From Trichobilharzia szidati (lineage: Eukaryota > Platyhelminthes > Trematoda > Strigeidida > Schistosomatidae): DNA of 64,000 nucleotides. The position numbers and the translations under genes were made by a program. Shown in pieces: positions 45,598 to 56,450 of this stretch. Location of the stretch: contig OX235279.1 of the NCBI GenBank assembly GCA_944472155.2, forward strand, positions 157,564,199 to 157,628,198, written 5' to 3'. Within the stretch, counting starts at the first letter, position 1; every line of letters begins with the position of its first letter. A model generated the notes under the pieces. That model was not told the origin of the DNA. It ran no database searches and saw nothing but the letters and a program-made list of their open reading frames with translations.

Positions 45598-48500
45598 TAT
45601 TATTATTATTCCCTTGGGTTCCTAGTGGAACATAGGGCTTCAACTGTACGCCTCCACTTGCTTCTGTCTTCTGCTGTACTTTTCACCTGCATCCATGTTA
45701 GTCCATACTGCTTCAACTCCTCTTCACACGATCTCCTCCATGTCACCCTTGGACGTCCCACTCGCCGCTTCCCTTTCGGGTTCCACTCGAGCTATGGCCT
45801 GACGCGCGATATCACCCAACGGCCTCCTCAGCGAGTGTCCAATCCGTCTCCACTTTCTACTGCATATTTGTTGAGCGATTGGTTCTTGTTTTGTTTGTTC
45901 CCATGGTTTCTTGTTGGTGATTCTTTCCGGCCGTCTGATCTTGAGTATAGAACGAAGACAGTTGTTGATAAAGGTCTGCAACAGGCTGTTAAAAATATTC
46001 TTTGTGACTGACTTGACGTTTGTATTGAAAATCCGAATTTTGTTGTTGATGCTGAGTGACGAAGATTTCCAGATTGGTTTCAGGTTGATGAATGTGTTTC
46101 TCGCCTTCCCGATTCTCGATTTGACATCCTCGTCCAATCCTCCTGTAGTTGAGACAATGCTCCCTAGATAAGTGAATGAAGTAACCTCTTCCAAATTCCT
46201 CCCGTTGATGGTGATTGGCACTGGATGTTGCTGCTGCTGTTGTTGTTGTTGGTTGGTTATTTTCATAACCTCCGTCTTGTGTATGTTCACCTGGAGTCCT
46301 GTCTTTGCTGCTTCTTCGACCAGTTTGTCGGTTTTCGCTTGTAAGTCTTCGATTTTGTGTGACATCAAACATAAATCATCCACGCGCGAAATCCAGGTCT
46401 TCTAGGTTCTTCACGTCGGTCCAGGATATCCCTGTCTTCTCGTTTCCCACTGTCTGACGCATAATCCAGTCCACCACAATTAGGAATATCATTGATGATA
46501 ATAAGCACCCTTGTCTGACTCCTGTGTTTACTCCAAACGCCTCGCTGAGTTTTCTGTTGTGGATCACCTGACATGTGCCATTGTCGTACAGCTGTTGAAT
46601 AAGGTTGATGAATATTTGGGGTACGCCGTAGTACTTGAGTAGTTTCCAAATTACTTCGCGGTCAACGCTGTCGAAGGCCTTCTCAAAGTCTATAAAGTTG
46701 AGGTAGAGATTTGATTGCCATTCCATGCTTTGTTCTGTGATGATGATGCGTAGAGTTGCAATTTGGTCAGAACTTGATTGCCTTTCCCGAATCCAGCTTG
46801 TTCTGGTCGGAGTTCTGTATCCAGTGCGTCCTTTATTCTCTCCAGGATGATGCGACTCAGGATTTTACTTGGCGTCGACAGGAGCGAGATTCCTCACCAG
46901 TTCTTGCAGAGTCCTAAATCGCCCTTCATTGGTAGTTTCACTAGGTAACCTTTCCTCCAGTCAGTAGGCACCTTTCCCTCTTTCCAGATCTTTTGCAATA
47001 ATGGAGTCAGCATATCTGCCGTCGTTTCTGGGTCCGCTTTCAGTGCTTCCGGGGGTATTCCATCTAGGCCAGCTGCTTTTCCAGCTTTCAGAAGCTTGAT
47101 TGCATTCATGACTTCAGCTTTCGTTGGAGGATCGGTGTAAACTTGCAGTTGTGTACGTGCTGTTGTTGGTATTACTGGACGGGTTGTAGGTGGTGGTCGG
47201 TTCAAGAGTCCTTTGAAGTGGTCCGCCCATTGTTTAATCTGTCTTTCTTCTTTGGTAATTGGGTTCCCTTGACTGTCTTTTATAGGTTTCACTTGTGTTG
47301 ATCTCTCCCCGGATAGAGACTTGGTTATCTGATATAATGTCCTCAGGTCCCTCTTGCCTGCTACCTTCTCAGCTTCAGTAGCCAGGTTGTCGTAGAATTG
47401 TCTTTTGTCCTTCCTGGCACTCTTCTTCACTTCTTTGTCCAGTGCTGTGTAGGTCTCCTTCTCTTGTCCGTCTTTGCATTGAATCATTTTCTCTTTCACC
47501 ATTCTCCTGTCCTCTATTAGCACCCAAGTGTCCGTTGAGAGCCATTCCTTACCTTGTCTCTTCTTTCTTCCTAAAACCGTCGAACACGTTTCGTTAAAAA
47601 TCACCTTCAGAGAGTTCCAATGGTCTTCCACTCATGATTCTTCTGTGATGTCACGTAGTGTTTCCTGCTTTGCTCTGACAGTTGCAGTGAAAGTGTCCTT
47701 TGTGGTTGTGTCCTTCAGTTTGTGAGTGTTGAACTTGCATTGTGGCCTATCCCCAGGTACCCTTTAGGCTTTCAGCTTCACCTTGAAAGTCCCCTGTACT
47801 AGATAGTGATCTGAACCCACATTTGCTCCTCTCCTCGATCTTGTGTCAGAAGGCTCCGTCTCCACTTCCTTAAGATTGAAATGAAGTCTATCTGGTTTTT
47901 GGTGTGTCCATCTGGTGAAATCCATGTTGCCTTGTGTATATCCCTGTGTTTGAACACACTGCCCCCAATCACCAAATCATTGAAGGCGCAGAAGTCTGAG
48001 AAGAGTTCACCATTTTCGTTCATTTCACCGAGGGCCTCACGACCCATGGTGAGTTCTCTTCCTGTATTGTCTCCTCCCAGCTTCGCATTCATATCACCCA
48101 TCAGGATTTTGATATCGCTCTTTGGGACGTTGTCCATTACTGTTTGTAGTTGACTGTAGAAATCCTCCTTCTTCTCATGTTCTGAGGCGTTTGTAGGCGC
48201 GTAGCACTGAATGATTGTAACCTTTTTTCCTTCTGAGTTGAACCTGGCTGTCATTATCCTGGAGGAGATTGGTTCCCACTGCATTAGAGCTTTAGCCGCT
48301 GTTGGTGACATAATGATGGCTACTCCCTCGGTGTGCTCATCGTCCTCTGGGTGAGCGGAGTAGATTATTGTCTCTCCAGTTGGTAGTTGGTACCTTCCGC
48401 ATCCGTTCCATCTGCTCTCGCAGATTCCTAACACTTCTACTTTATATCTCCTCATTTCTGTGGATACCTGAGCAGCCTTTCCAGTTTCGTACACTGTACG

Positions 48501-48787
48501 AACATTCCACGTCCCCATCCTTTTTTTTGCTTTCATCGAAAGAAGGCACATCGGCTGACTGGCTTCCCGAAGGCTTTCACTTGCCTGCGTCATTTCACTT
48601 CCCCGATTCCAGCGAAAAATAAGGTTATTGTTTATATTTTTAGAATTTTTAATATATTTATGCGTTGAAGTTTCTGTAGCAATATGGTTAAGTTTTGGGG
48701 GTGGAGTTGCTAGCACCACGCCCCAACCCTCCCTCTTTATCCGGGCTTGGGACCGGCTAGAAAGCTAGTGAGCTAGTAGTCTGGGTG
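45598..48787 (-). mobile_element. Full-length RTE-B retrotransposon (RTE clade), coding region broken
   Basis: Flanked by a perfect 10-bp duplication, AGGTGTATAT, at 45588-45597 and 48788-48797, giving a 3,190-bp element, the usual RTE size. The start reads CACCCAGACTACTAGCTCAC; the 3' end carries GTTGAAGCCCTATGTTCCAC, then TAGGAACCCAAGGGA and an (ATA)n tail. One polyprotein can be followed in pieces: endonuclease 48719-47799 (GTWNVRTVYETGK, VLGICESRW, MGDMNAKLGGDN, NQIDFI), linker/RT start 47631-46894 (KAGKAAGLDGIPPEALK), RT core 46726-46376 (DFEKAFDSVDR, GVRQGCLLS), and C-terminal 46383-45724 ([30 protein letters not shown]). Frameshifts near 47.8, 46.9 and 46.4 kb. Confidence 0.93.
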
Positions 48788-48959
48788 AGGTGTATATACT
48801 TTTCCGGAATTAAATATACGTATATTTAATTACATAAATAATTACAAAATAAGTAATTATTTTCCATTGAATTTTTATTTGTATAACTTGGCTATTTAGC
48901 TTTAGATGCATTCTGTTCACTTATAATTACAATGGCTTTTCCGTTGCCTTTCCAGGTCA

Positions 48960-49330
48960 ACTTCAGTCTTCTTCAGCACATCTCTAATTTGTCCTATTTC
49001 CTATGTTCCTCTTAAGCTCGTTCCATTCGTGTTGGAAATCCTAATTTCTGTCTTTATGTTGAATGCAGAAGTTTTCCAAACTGATTTCAGAGTAATTGGT
49101 CACTTTCATCACCGCCGTTTTCCCTATCTACCCGAAGTCCTCTCTTTGATGCTTCTTCGCGAGTTTGTTGGTTTTCTCTTGTGGATCTTCGAGTTTGTAT
49201 GACACAAGACATAGCTGACACCCACAAAATCCACATTATCTAGAGTTTTCTTACTGGTTCAACGTATTCCTGCCTTCTAGCTCCCTTCTCACTGTGTTTC
49301 GCATAATCCAGTCAATCACAATTAGGATAT
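48960..49330 (-). mobile_element. RTE-B fragment
   Basis: Matches the region of the full-length copy at about 46000-46480: the KTEVMK/lead segments (TCACCGCCGTTTTCCCTATC region) and AATCCAGTCAATCACAATTA, which corresponds to the IVVDWIM coding stretch. Confidence 0.7.
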
Positions 49331-50004
49331 TTACTGATGACTGAAATCAAATTACCAGGTGATCCATATTTCCAAGACAGATATCATACAACGCTGATTT
49401 CTGCATTTGTCGTTGCCAATGCTTAGTGTAACACTTCCCAGCAATGTCAATTCCTTCTCGCAATTACTAACGACCTTTCTTAAGTACTGCTCTACGTGTT
49501 CTCCCTGTTCATTGAGTTGTCTGAGTAAAGTGTATCAACGGAGAAGTAGTGAACTATGTATCAGTAACATGCACGTGGGAAGTGAATTTCGTTAGACCAG
49601 TATGTGACTTCTCGCAATCCATGCACTAGGTTTATGTTAAATAATTATCGCATGCATTCCCACATATCTCCTAATTATTTCTTTTTCGCACTTTTCACTT
49701 CAGGTCATCAGTCTTCGTAGACATTCTGTAGGACTTCGTCATACACAGTGTCTGCAAGCAGCCTTTCAATACATCTTCCACCAAAAGTTACTGGCACGAA
49801 GCCTTTATAATACTTGTACTTCACTGCATTGTACTATAATTACTACCATCTATATTATTGATGCAATGACATTTAAGCCTTGTGCATATCACTGTGAGGT
49901 ATACCTGTGATAATATTGCCTACATAATGAATACAATGTTTATGGAAATAATTCTTCATTACCCCTTCATTCTGGCGACAGACAAATTTCTTGACAGGTA
50001 TGTA
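49331..50004. other. Intergenic, no gene seen
   Basis: Nothing recognised. Confidence 0.45.
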
Positions 50005-50220
50005 TCCATATAAAGTAAAAGTCAACCTCGTCATCTGAGTTTCCTAAGAGACTTTCACTAAGTACGGATATACTTCTGGCCATTGAGGGGTACTACTCGC
50101 TCTCAATGGGTTACTCTTCACAGTATTCGTAACTTGCTGTCAAACTATCATGATATAACCCTCTTCCTTAACCCACTTAAGTGAAATGGAGGGCTCATGT
50201 AGTTAATCAGTTAAGGTATA
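50005..50220 (+). repeat. Unclassified dispersed repeat, copy 1
   Basis: Aligns directly with 51283-51500: GAGACTTTCACTAAG, TACTACTCGCTCTC, GGGTTACTCTTCACAGTATT and CCCACTTAAGTGAAA are shared or nearly so. No coding frame and no family recognised; the second copy is flanked by RTE-A sequence on both sides, so it may belong to a larger element. Confidence 0.7.
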
Positions 50221-51029
50221 TTCATATATTCATTGGCACAATAAATATATACATCCTTTCTTTATGATTGTGAAAAGTCTCGAAGTAATTGAGTATTGGG
50301 CTCAGTGTATTTGTCATTATATGTATTTTAGATGAGTGAAATTCGTCTACTGAATCGTCAGTTCAGTTCCATTATCTCATTGCAAACTTTCCTAAGTGCT
50401 CTGCTATACAAGAGCGTTGCATTGTAGTGAGGGATCCTCCCAAAGCTATCTGCAACACCGGCGAAATACCTTGCCAACTGGATCGGTAACACATAGACTA
50501 TTGAATACCCAGTCTAAGTGTATGACGCATAGATTCATTTCGTCTCACCTTTGTAGTGAAAGACCGACCAGCATAAGATGTGCAGGTGAGGATTGTAGCG
50601 TGACTGCGTAATGCACAAAACGGCATAATATTGGGTAAATAATGAGAGAAATGGAAAAGTGGTTATCATAAGAAACATTTTATCATATAACCAACATTCG
50701 CTCATTATTCTACTATTGGACAAGCCCATTCCTTCAGCACTATTCCCCCGTTTTCACCACTGTTGTCTCAATGGGACGATTACTACGGACTGCAAGATAT
50801 CTAGCAACTGGTTGAATCGGTCCTAAAAGTTTCTGGAATAGATGTATTCTGCACAATTCACTTGAACTGTTCACAGATCCAAACGATTTCTCATGACCCC
50901 TCTTGTTTGATATATCCGAAGGCAGGTCAAGCACGAATCAAACTGACTGTTAACACCAAATGAAACAGATAATACCTTCATATATCGTGTCAACTAACCA
51001 TCACATTCAAAACCTACCACACTAACCGT
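50221..51029. other. Intergenic, no gene seen
   Basis: Contains an imperfect GAGACGAAA-type motif near 50540 on the minus strand that could be an old hammerhead, but too weak to call. Confidence 0.4.
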
Positions 51030-51200
51030 CTTGCATATTGTGTTGAATCACTACAGGTGGATTCCCAGTATTTACGATATAGCTGCAATTGTGAATATAA
51101 CGCGAAGTAAATTCCACTAGTTACTCCTGTATTCAGTTTTCTGTCTCCCTGACATTTCTGTCCATTATACTTCTTTCGAATCTTTTCTCTTCTCATTTTT
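51030..51200 (+). repeat. RTE-A-like 3' region, copy 2
   Basis: About 170 bp nearly identical to 36360-36530 (TCTTGCATATTGTGTTGAAT, ATAACGCGAAGTAAATT, AGTTACTCCTGTATTCAGTT). Confidence 0.7.
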
Positions 51201-51282
51201 ATGTGCTTAGGCGTGCGTGACACATGTCCTAACCATCTCAGCAGGAGTAACTTCACAACTTCATCGATTGATTTCCTCATAT

Positions 51283-51500
51283 GTATATATGCGTATGAGA
51301 CAAAGGTCAACCTTGTCATCTTAGCTCTCTGAGAGACTTTCACTAAGAACCAATATAGTTCTGGCTACTGCGGAGTACTACTCGCTCTCGGTAGGTTACT
51401 TTTCACCGTATTCGTGACTAACTACCTGTCAAAGTATCATAATAAAACCCACTCCCAGCCCCCACTTAAGTGAAACAGAAGCCCTATTTAGCCTATCGAT
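51283..51500 (+). repeat. Unclassified dispersed repeat, copy 2
   Basis: Partner of 50005-50220, same orientation, about 1.28 kb away. Confidence 0.7.
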
Positions 51501-51534
51501 TGAAGTACAGAACTCATCCTCCGAATTACAGTCA

Positions 51535-51720
51535 TTTGGGACTTAAGCGGTGATCATATCTAGCAATCCGACCTTCTCCTAACGGATCCGTTCCGATGGA
51601 AAGCACACATACGACTATCTACTGGAATCCAGCCGAAAGGGGATTTTTCTGCCCTAATACTCAATGCTATTCCTACATCTCCTAGTCCTCACAAACTAGC
51701 CGAAGAATGCCCTGACATCC
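51535..51720 (-). mobile_element. RTE-A endonuclease fragment
   Basis: The minus strand reads GGGCAGAAAAATCCCC, GGCTGGATTCCAGTAGATAG and TCGTATGTGTG, matching the array unit at 408-465 (coding ..WIPVDSRMC..). Confidence 0.75.
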
Positions 51721-52104
51721 ATAAGGTGAACTTTTCAGATTCACTCTGTTGGTCAAGTGGATTTAAGTGAATGTCCATACTTGGGTCTTGTATCCGTGAA
51801 TATGAAAGACAACATACATCCATGGCTCGAAATACCAGAATTCTGGCTAGTGATGCCTGTTGTGCTATTTAACAAAGGATCCTGACGTTAAATACTTGAA
51901 TATGAAGTTGGCAGCGTGGTTTCAGAGGTCTATCGGGAGTGTCTTTCCGACTTTCGTCGCTATTATTTTTCTCAGAGTAAAGAGAAGACCTGTAAAAAAG
52001 TATTGACAATAACAGGGAAGCAAGATGATGGTGACTTAGGTAAAGATGGGTGACGACCAAAACTTCGTATACTTTTGCAAGTGTAAAAGAAAAAAATGCT
52101 CATG
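51721..52104. other. Intergenic, no gene seen
   Basis: Nothing recognised. Confidence 0.4.
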
Positions 52105-53040
52105 TGGTATTCAATAGTTCGTTATCTCTGGCGTAAACGTGATGTCCGGTTATTAGTAATCAAAGGAAGCGTGTACTGTGCAGCAACTCTTCTGTCCTGG
52201 TTTATGCCTTTGAGACATGGCTATTGAACGTGGAAGATATAAAAGGTTGGTTGTCTTTGAAGACAGACTTTCACGTTCGACTTCCTATGTTAAGCCGTAT
52301 TATATGGTGCGTAATACTGAGGTTAACCGTAGCGTTAGGCACGGGAAGTCAATTGACAAAGTTGTGAAGCCAAGTCGACTGAGATGGCTAAGACACGTGT
52401 TGTGCATCTTAAAACACCGCCATCGTCAAAAACTAATGTCACCCGATATACTGTAGCAGCAGAAGGCAAGACACGGAAGCCAAGGTATATTTTCAACTGA
52501 TCAAACAGCTATACATATATATACAGTTTACATTCTTTAACCAATCACTGAGCATGTGATTTTGGTTTACATTAAACGACATGAAATAAAATGTTGAAAT
52601 ACATAATTTGTATTCTGTTGCTAATGCCGCATTGAACTGTGGGAATACATTAAAATAATATTCCGTTGGACCATATTGTCTGTATCACACCACCACAACA
52701 CGATTAAATCGTAGGAGGATTAGTAGTGGTATCAAGCCATGAAATCTTTGACAGGTGGTTTGAGCCAACCACGTGAGGAGGTGTAGACTGCTTGATTGAG
52801 ATCTTCGAGATGCTAAGAACCGATAGTTGGAGAGCATTGGCCAAATGGTTCTCAGTGGTGATCTTTCGCATCCAGTAAATTTCATACTACTATTCTTTCT
52901 TCCTAACATTTCCTTTTCTTGTTCTAATATTAAAAGTGGGAATTTTTAAGGATTTCTTTTTCTCTCTTTTGTCTACCTTTGTGTTGCATGGAGTGTAGTA
53001 ACTTCAAGTGCTGTACTTCTGTGTAGAAACTGAGTCAATT
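52105..53040 (+). mobile_element. RTE-A 3' half, decayed, split by a 253-bp element
   Basis: The left part has LWRKRDVRL, ETWLLNVEDIKRL, RHGKSIDKVVKPSRLRWLRH (to about 52440). The right part resumes with SS..WYQAMKSLTGGLSQP and ends with the 3' UTR (CTGTGTAGAAACTGAGTCA). Confidence 0.8.
52448..52700 (+). repeat. Unclassified 253-bp element with 4-bp target duplication, copy 2
   Basis: Starts ATACTGTAGCAGCAGAAGGC and ends CACCACAACA. CGAT flanks it at 52444-52447 and 52701-52704. Inserted into the RTE-A copy at 52105-53040. Confidence 0.78.
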
Positions 53041-53650
53041 AGTCACTGCACCCGGCAATCTCACGGGGGATTTAACGCAGAACCTTTAACTTACGACATC
53101 CAGCTCATTGACCATTCAGCCTTCGAAGGCCACAGTTTGACGACCAGTGAACTCTTACTTCTGTCAAATACCACGATATAGCACTATCATCATCAATCAA
53201 TGCCCACAATGAGTACATCTATCTAACTTTAATATGGTGGGGAACCGTATTTAAGACCGTAGGTGAACAGTGATGAAGAGTCGCCAACAGATACACCGAA
53301 TTAGCTATCCAATAGACCCCGGGGTTTTCAATGATCTGTAACTGGTGTTGGTTAGTTTGCAAAACTTTTGTCAACTAAGGAATTTAGCTACACCTTCATA
53401 GTACAAGCTGATAAATATCAAAACTCAGGTAAACATGCCCGGCAGTAAAGGACCTGGAGGGAATTAACAAACAGGTGGACAGAAGAATCTGTGAACCCTG
53501 AGTAACACGCATCACTAAACACGACTGAATTATTATGTATATGTATGCATAATATAGCACTGTAACAGTAATAATTATATTATGAAGAAATTTATTGAGA
53601 AATAAAAATATAACTGAGTGTTCTTTTCCAAAAAAATACACAAATCAGTT
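53041..53650. other. Region downstream of UBA2, no gene seen
   Basis: No coding feature recognised. Confidence 0.45.
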
Positions 53651-53656
53651 TTTATT
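53651..53656 (-). terminator. Putative UBA2 polyadenylation signal
   Basis: AATAAA on the minus strand about 150 bases past the UBA2 stop codon, a suitable distance for a short 3' UTR. Confidence 0.6.
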
Positions 53657-53804
53657 TGAGAGAGTATAAAATAAACAAAATTTTTCGATGAACTGTCTGC
53701 AGAACTGGGTCGATTCGACTATAGGATTTAAATGCATATACATTTACATATATATTCATGCTAGTACAACACCTTATATCTCTAGTATGTCCTTCTTCAT
53801 ATAA

Positions 53805-56411
53805 TTATTCACACTCAATTAGGATTAAATCGTCATCATCAGAATCGACGTTGACAGTCGGTATAATCTCAAAAGGCGATAATGGAGAATTATTGTGTTC
53901 ATTATCAACATCGGTATCGACTCTTGTCTTTTTGATTTGACGATGATTACCAGTGAATTCGTCATTTTTCAGTTTACGCTTTAAACTGCCTTCAAAATTC
54001 TGACTATTTGACGATGATGATGACGGTTGGGGTGGGTCGATAGATTCATCGATGAATTCAATTGCAGCTGAGTCGGTATCATTGCCCCCGTTGACACTGA
54101 TATTTACATCATTTTTATTTTTCAACGAAGCTACATGCAATAAGATGGGCAAAGGAAAAATAACAAAAATAGCAGGGATTAGGATGGTAAATAGCAGCTA
54201 GAATTCATTATTTTATGAAATGAATGTGGAAAAGTCTACTGCACTAAGACGCATAGAGCAACAAAATTCGAATTTCCGATAAATAAAATAAAACAATGAG
54301 CTGATCACTTCAAGGGACACTTGAATCGACCATCACCTGCAACTCGCCCAGAAATAGCACACACAAACTGACTACCAGTAGGCGCTAATCTTCCAACAAA
54401 GCTGAAATCCTGAATGCAATCAAGCTATTGAAGACCAGACGAAATTTCTCATGAAGCAGTGAAAACGAATGCCGAGACTGCGGTAGATATGTTGACACCA
54501 TTATTGCAAAAGGACTGGAAGGGAGGAAAGGTGCATATTTATTGGAAGAAAGGATACCTTGACAAAATACCGAAGATGGGTGACTCAGGCGTCAGCAAAC
54601 ACCAGCGTGGAATAATGCCTCTGACTACGCCAAGCAAAATATCAAGTTGCATCATCGTGGGAAGAGTAAACGATATTCTGGATAGGAAACACCACTCAGA
54701 ACAAGCTGGATTCAGGAAAGGCAAATCATGTGCTCATGAAATTGCAACTCTACGCATCGTCACCATCACAGAACTAAGCATAGAATGGTAGTCAAACCTC
54801 TACCTCAACTTCATCGACCTCGAAACGGCCTTCACTAGACAGTGTTGAGAAGTAATTTGTAAACTACTTCTACACTACGGCGTTCATTGCCCAAGTATTT
54901 ATCAACCTCATTCAGCAGTTGACCATATGACAATGTCATGTCAGGTGATGCACAACGGAGAACTCAGTGAAAGCTTTGAAGTGCATGCAGCAGTAAGACA
55001 AGCTGGCTACCTATTATCACTCACAATGATATTCCTAATTGTGGTGGACTGGATTATGCAGAAGACTGTGCATTGGAGTCAGAAGAAAGGAATTCGTTGC
55101 ACTGACCGATAAGAAGACTCGAGAAGATCTGGATTTCGCCCATGGATGATATATGTCGAATGTCACACAAACTCGAAGACTTACAGGTGAAAAGCAACAA
55201 ACTGACTGAAGAGACAGGCAGCGAACGACCCCAAGTGAACATAGAGAAGACGGAGGTGATGAAGACAAGAACAACAGAAACAACAACCAGCACCAACCAC
55301 CATCAACATGAGAAACTTGAAAGAGGTCACTTCACCAACTTATCTAGGAAGCATAGTTTCGATCATAGCCAACGGAACGGATGAAGATGTCAAAGCCAGC
55401 CAGTCAGCCAACCAGAATCGGAAAGGCAACATACACCTCCACAAGTCTGAAATCATTTTGCAAATCTTCTGCACTCACTCAGAATAAACGGCAAGATTCG
55501 GATTTTCAACACCAATTTCACGTTCTCCTTTATGGGTCAGAAACTTGGTCAGCGCATCACGAAAAGCATTTCCAACAGGATACTATAGGCTTATATCAAC
55601 AGATGTTTTCGCTGACTGCATACTGAAGATCAAATGGCCAGCCAGAAAGAGTTAGCAACATGGAACTCTGGCTGGCTGGGAACAAACCAACCAAGAGCCA
55701 TGCTGCGCATGCTTAACCATCGCCTCCCCCGACGGGCATTAATAGCTGATATAGGTGCAGGTTGGAAAAGAGTAAGTGGTGGCCAAACAAAAACATGGCA
55801 TCAATCCATGAAATCCTTGACAGTTAAACTGAGTCAGGTAGGGAGATGCAGACTTCCGCGTTGGGGCCCTCGGGACTCTAAGAATCAATGGCTGGAGACA
55901 ATAGGTGACATGGCTCAAAATCGTTGTCAATGACTTACGCAGATGTATTCAGTCTCTGTAATCTTTCATATTCCTTTCTACCATTACTCATTCTGTTTCA
56001 CTCTTATACTTGTCAAAACTCTATTGATTCTCTTCACTCATTTTCTTGTCTACGTTTGTGTGCTATCTGGAGCGTGGCAACTGGGACTGCTGCACTTCGG
56101 TGCCAAGTTCTATGTTGAATCCAGCCAGCTCAACAAATATGTAGGAGAAAATGGAGACGGCATGGGCACACACTGAGGAGACCGTCGAGTGACATCGCGC
56201 GTCACGCCCTAGAGTGGAATCCAAATGGGGAGTGACGAGTGGTTCGTCAGTGTGAGGTAGACACGCAGGAGATTGTGGGAGTTGGAGGAGATGAGAGAGT
56301 TTGGGCAATCATGGGCCCAGCTAAAGAGGACAGGAGAAAACAGAACACAGTGGAGATGTGTTGTTGAAGCCCTATATTCCACTCGGAACCCAAGGGAACC
56401 ATAACACATGA

Positions 56412-56450
<39 letters not shown>

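Noticed and set aside
50535..50600. Third hammerhead ribozyme on the minus strand
   Set aside because: A GAGACGAAA motif is present but stem II pairs only with bulges and the core does not fit; too weak.
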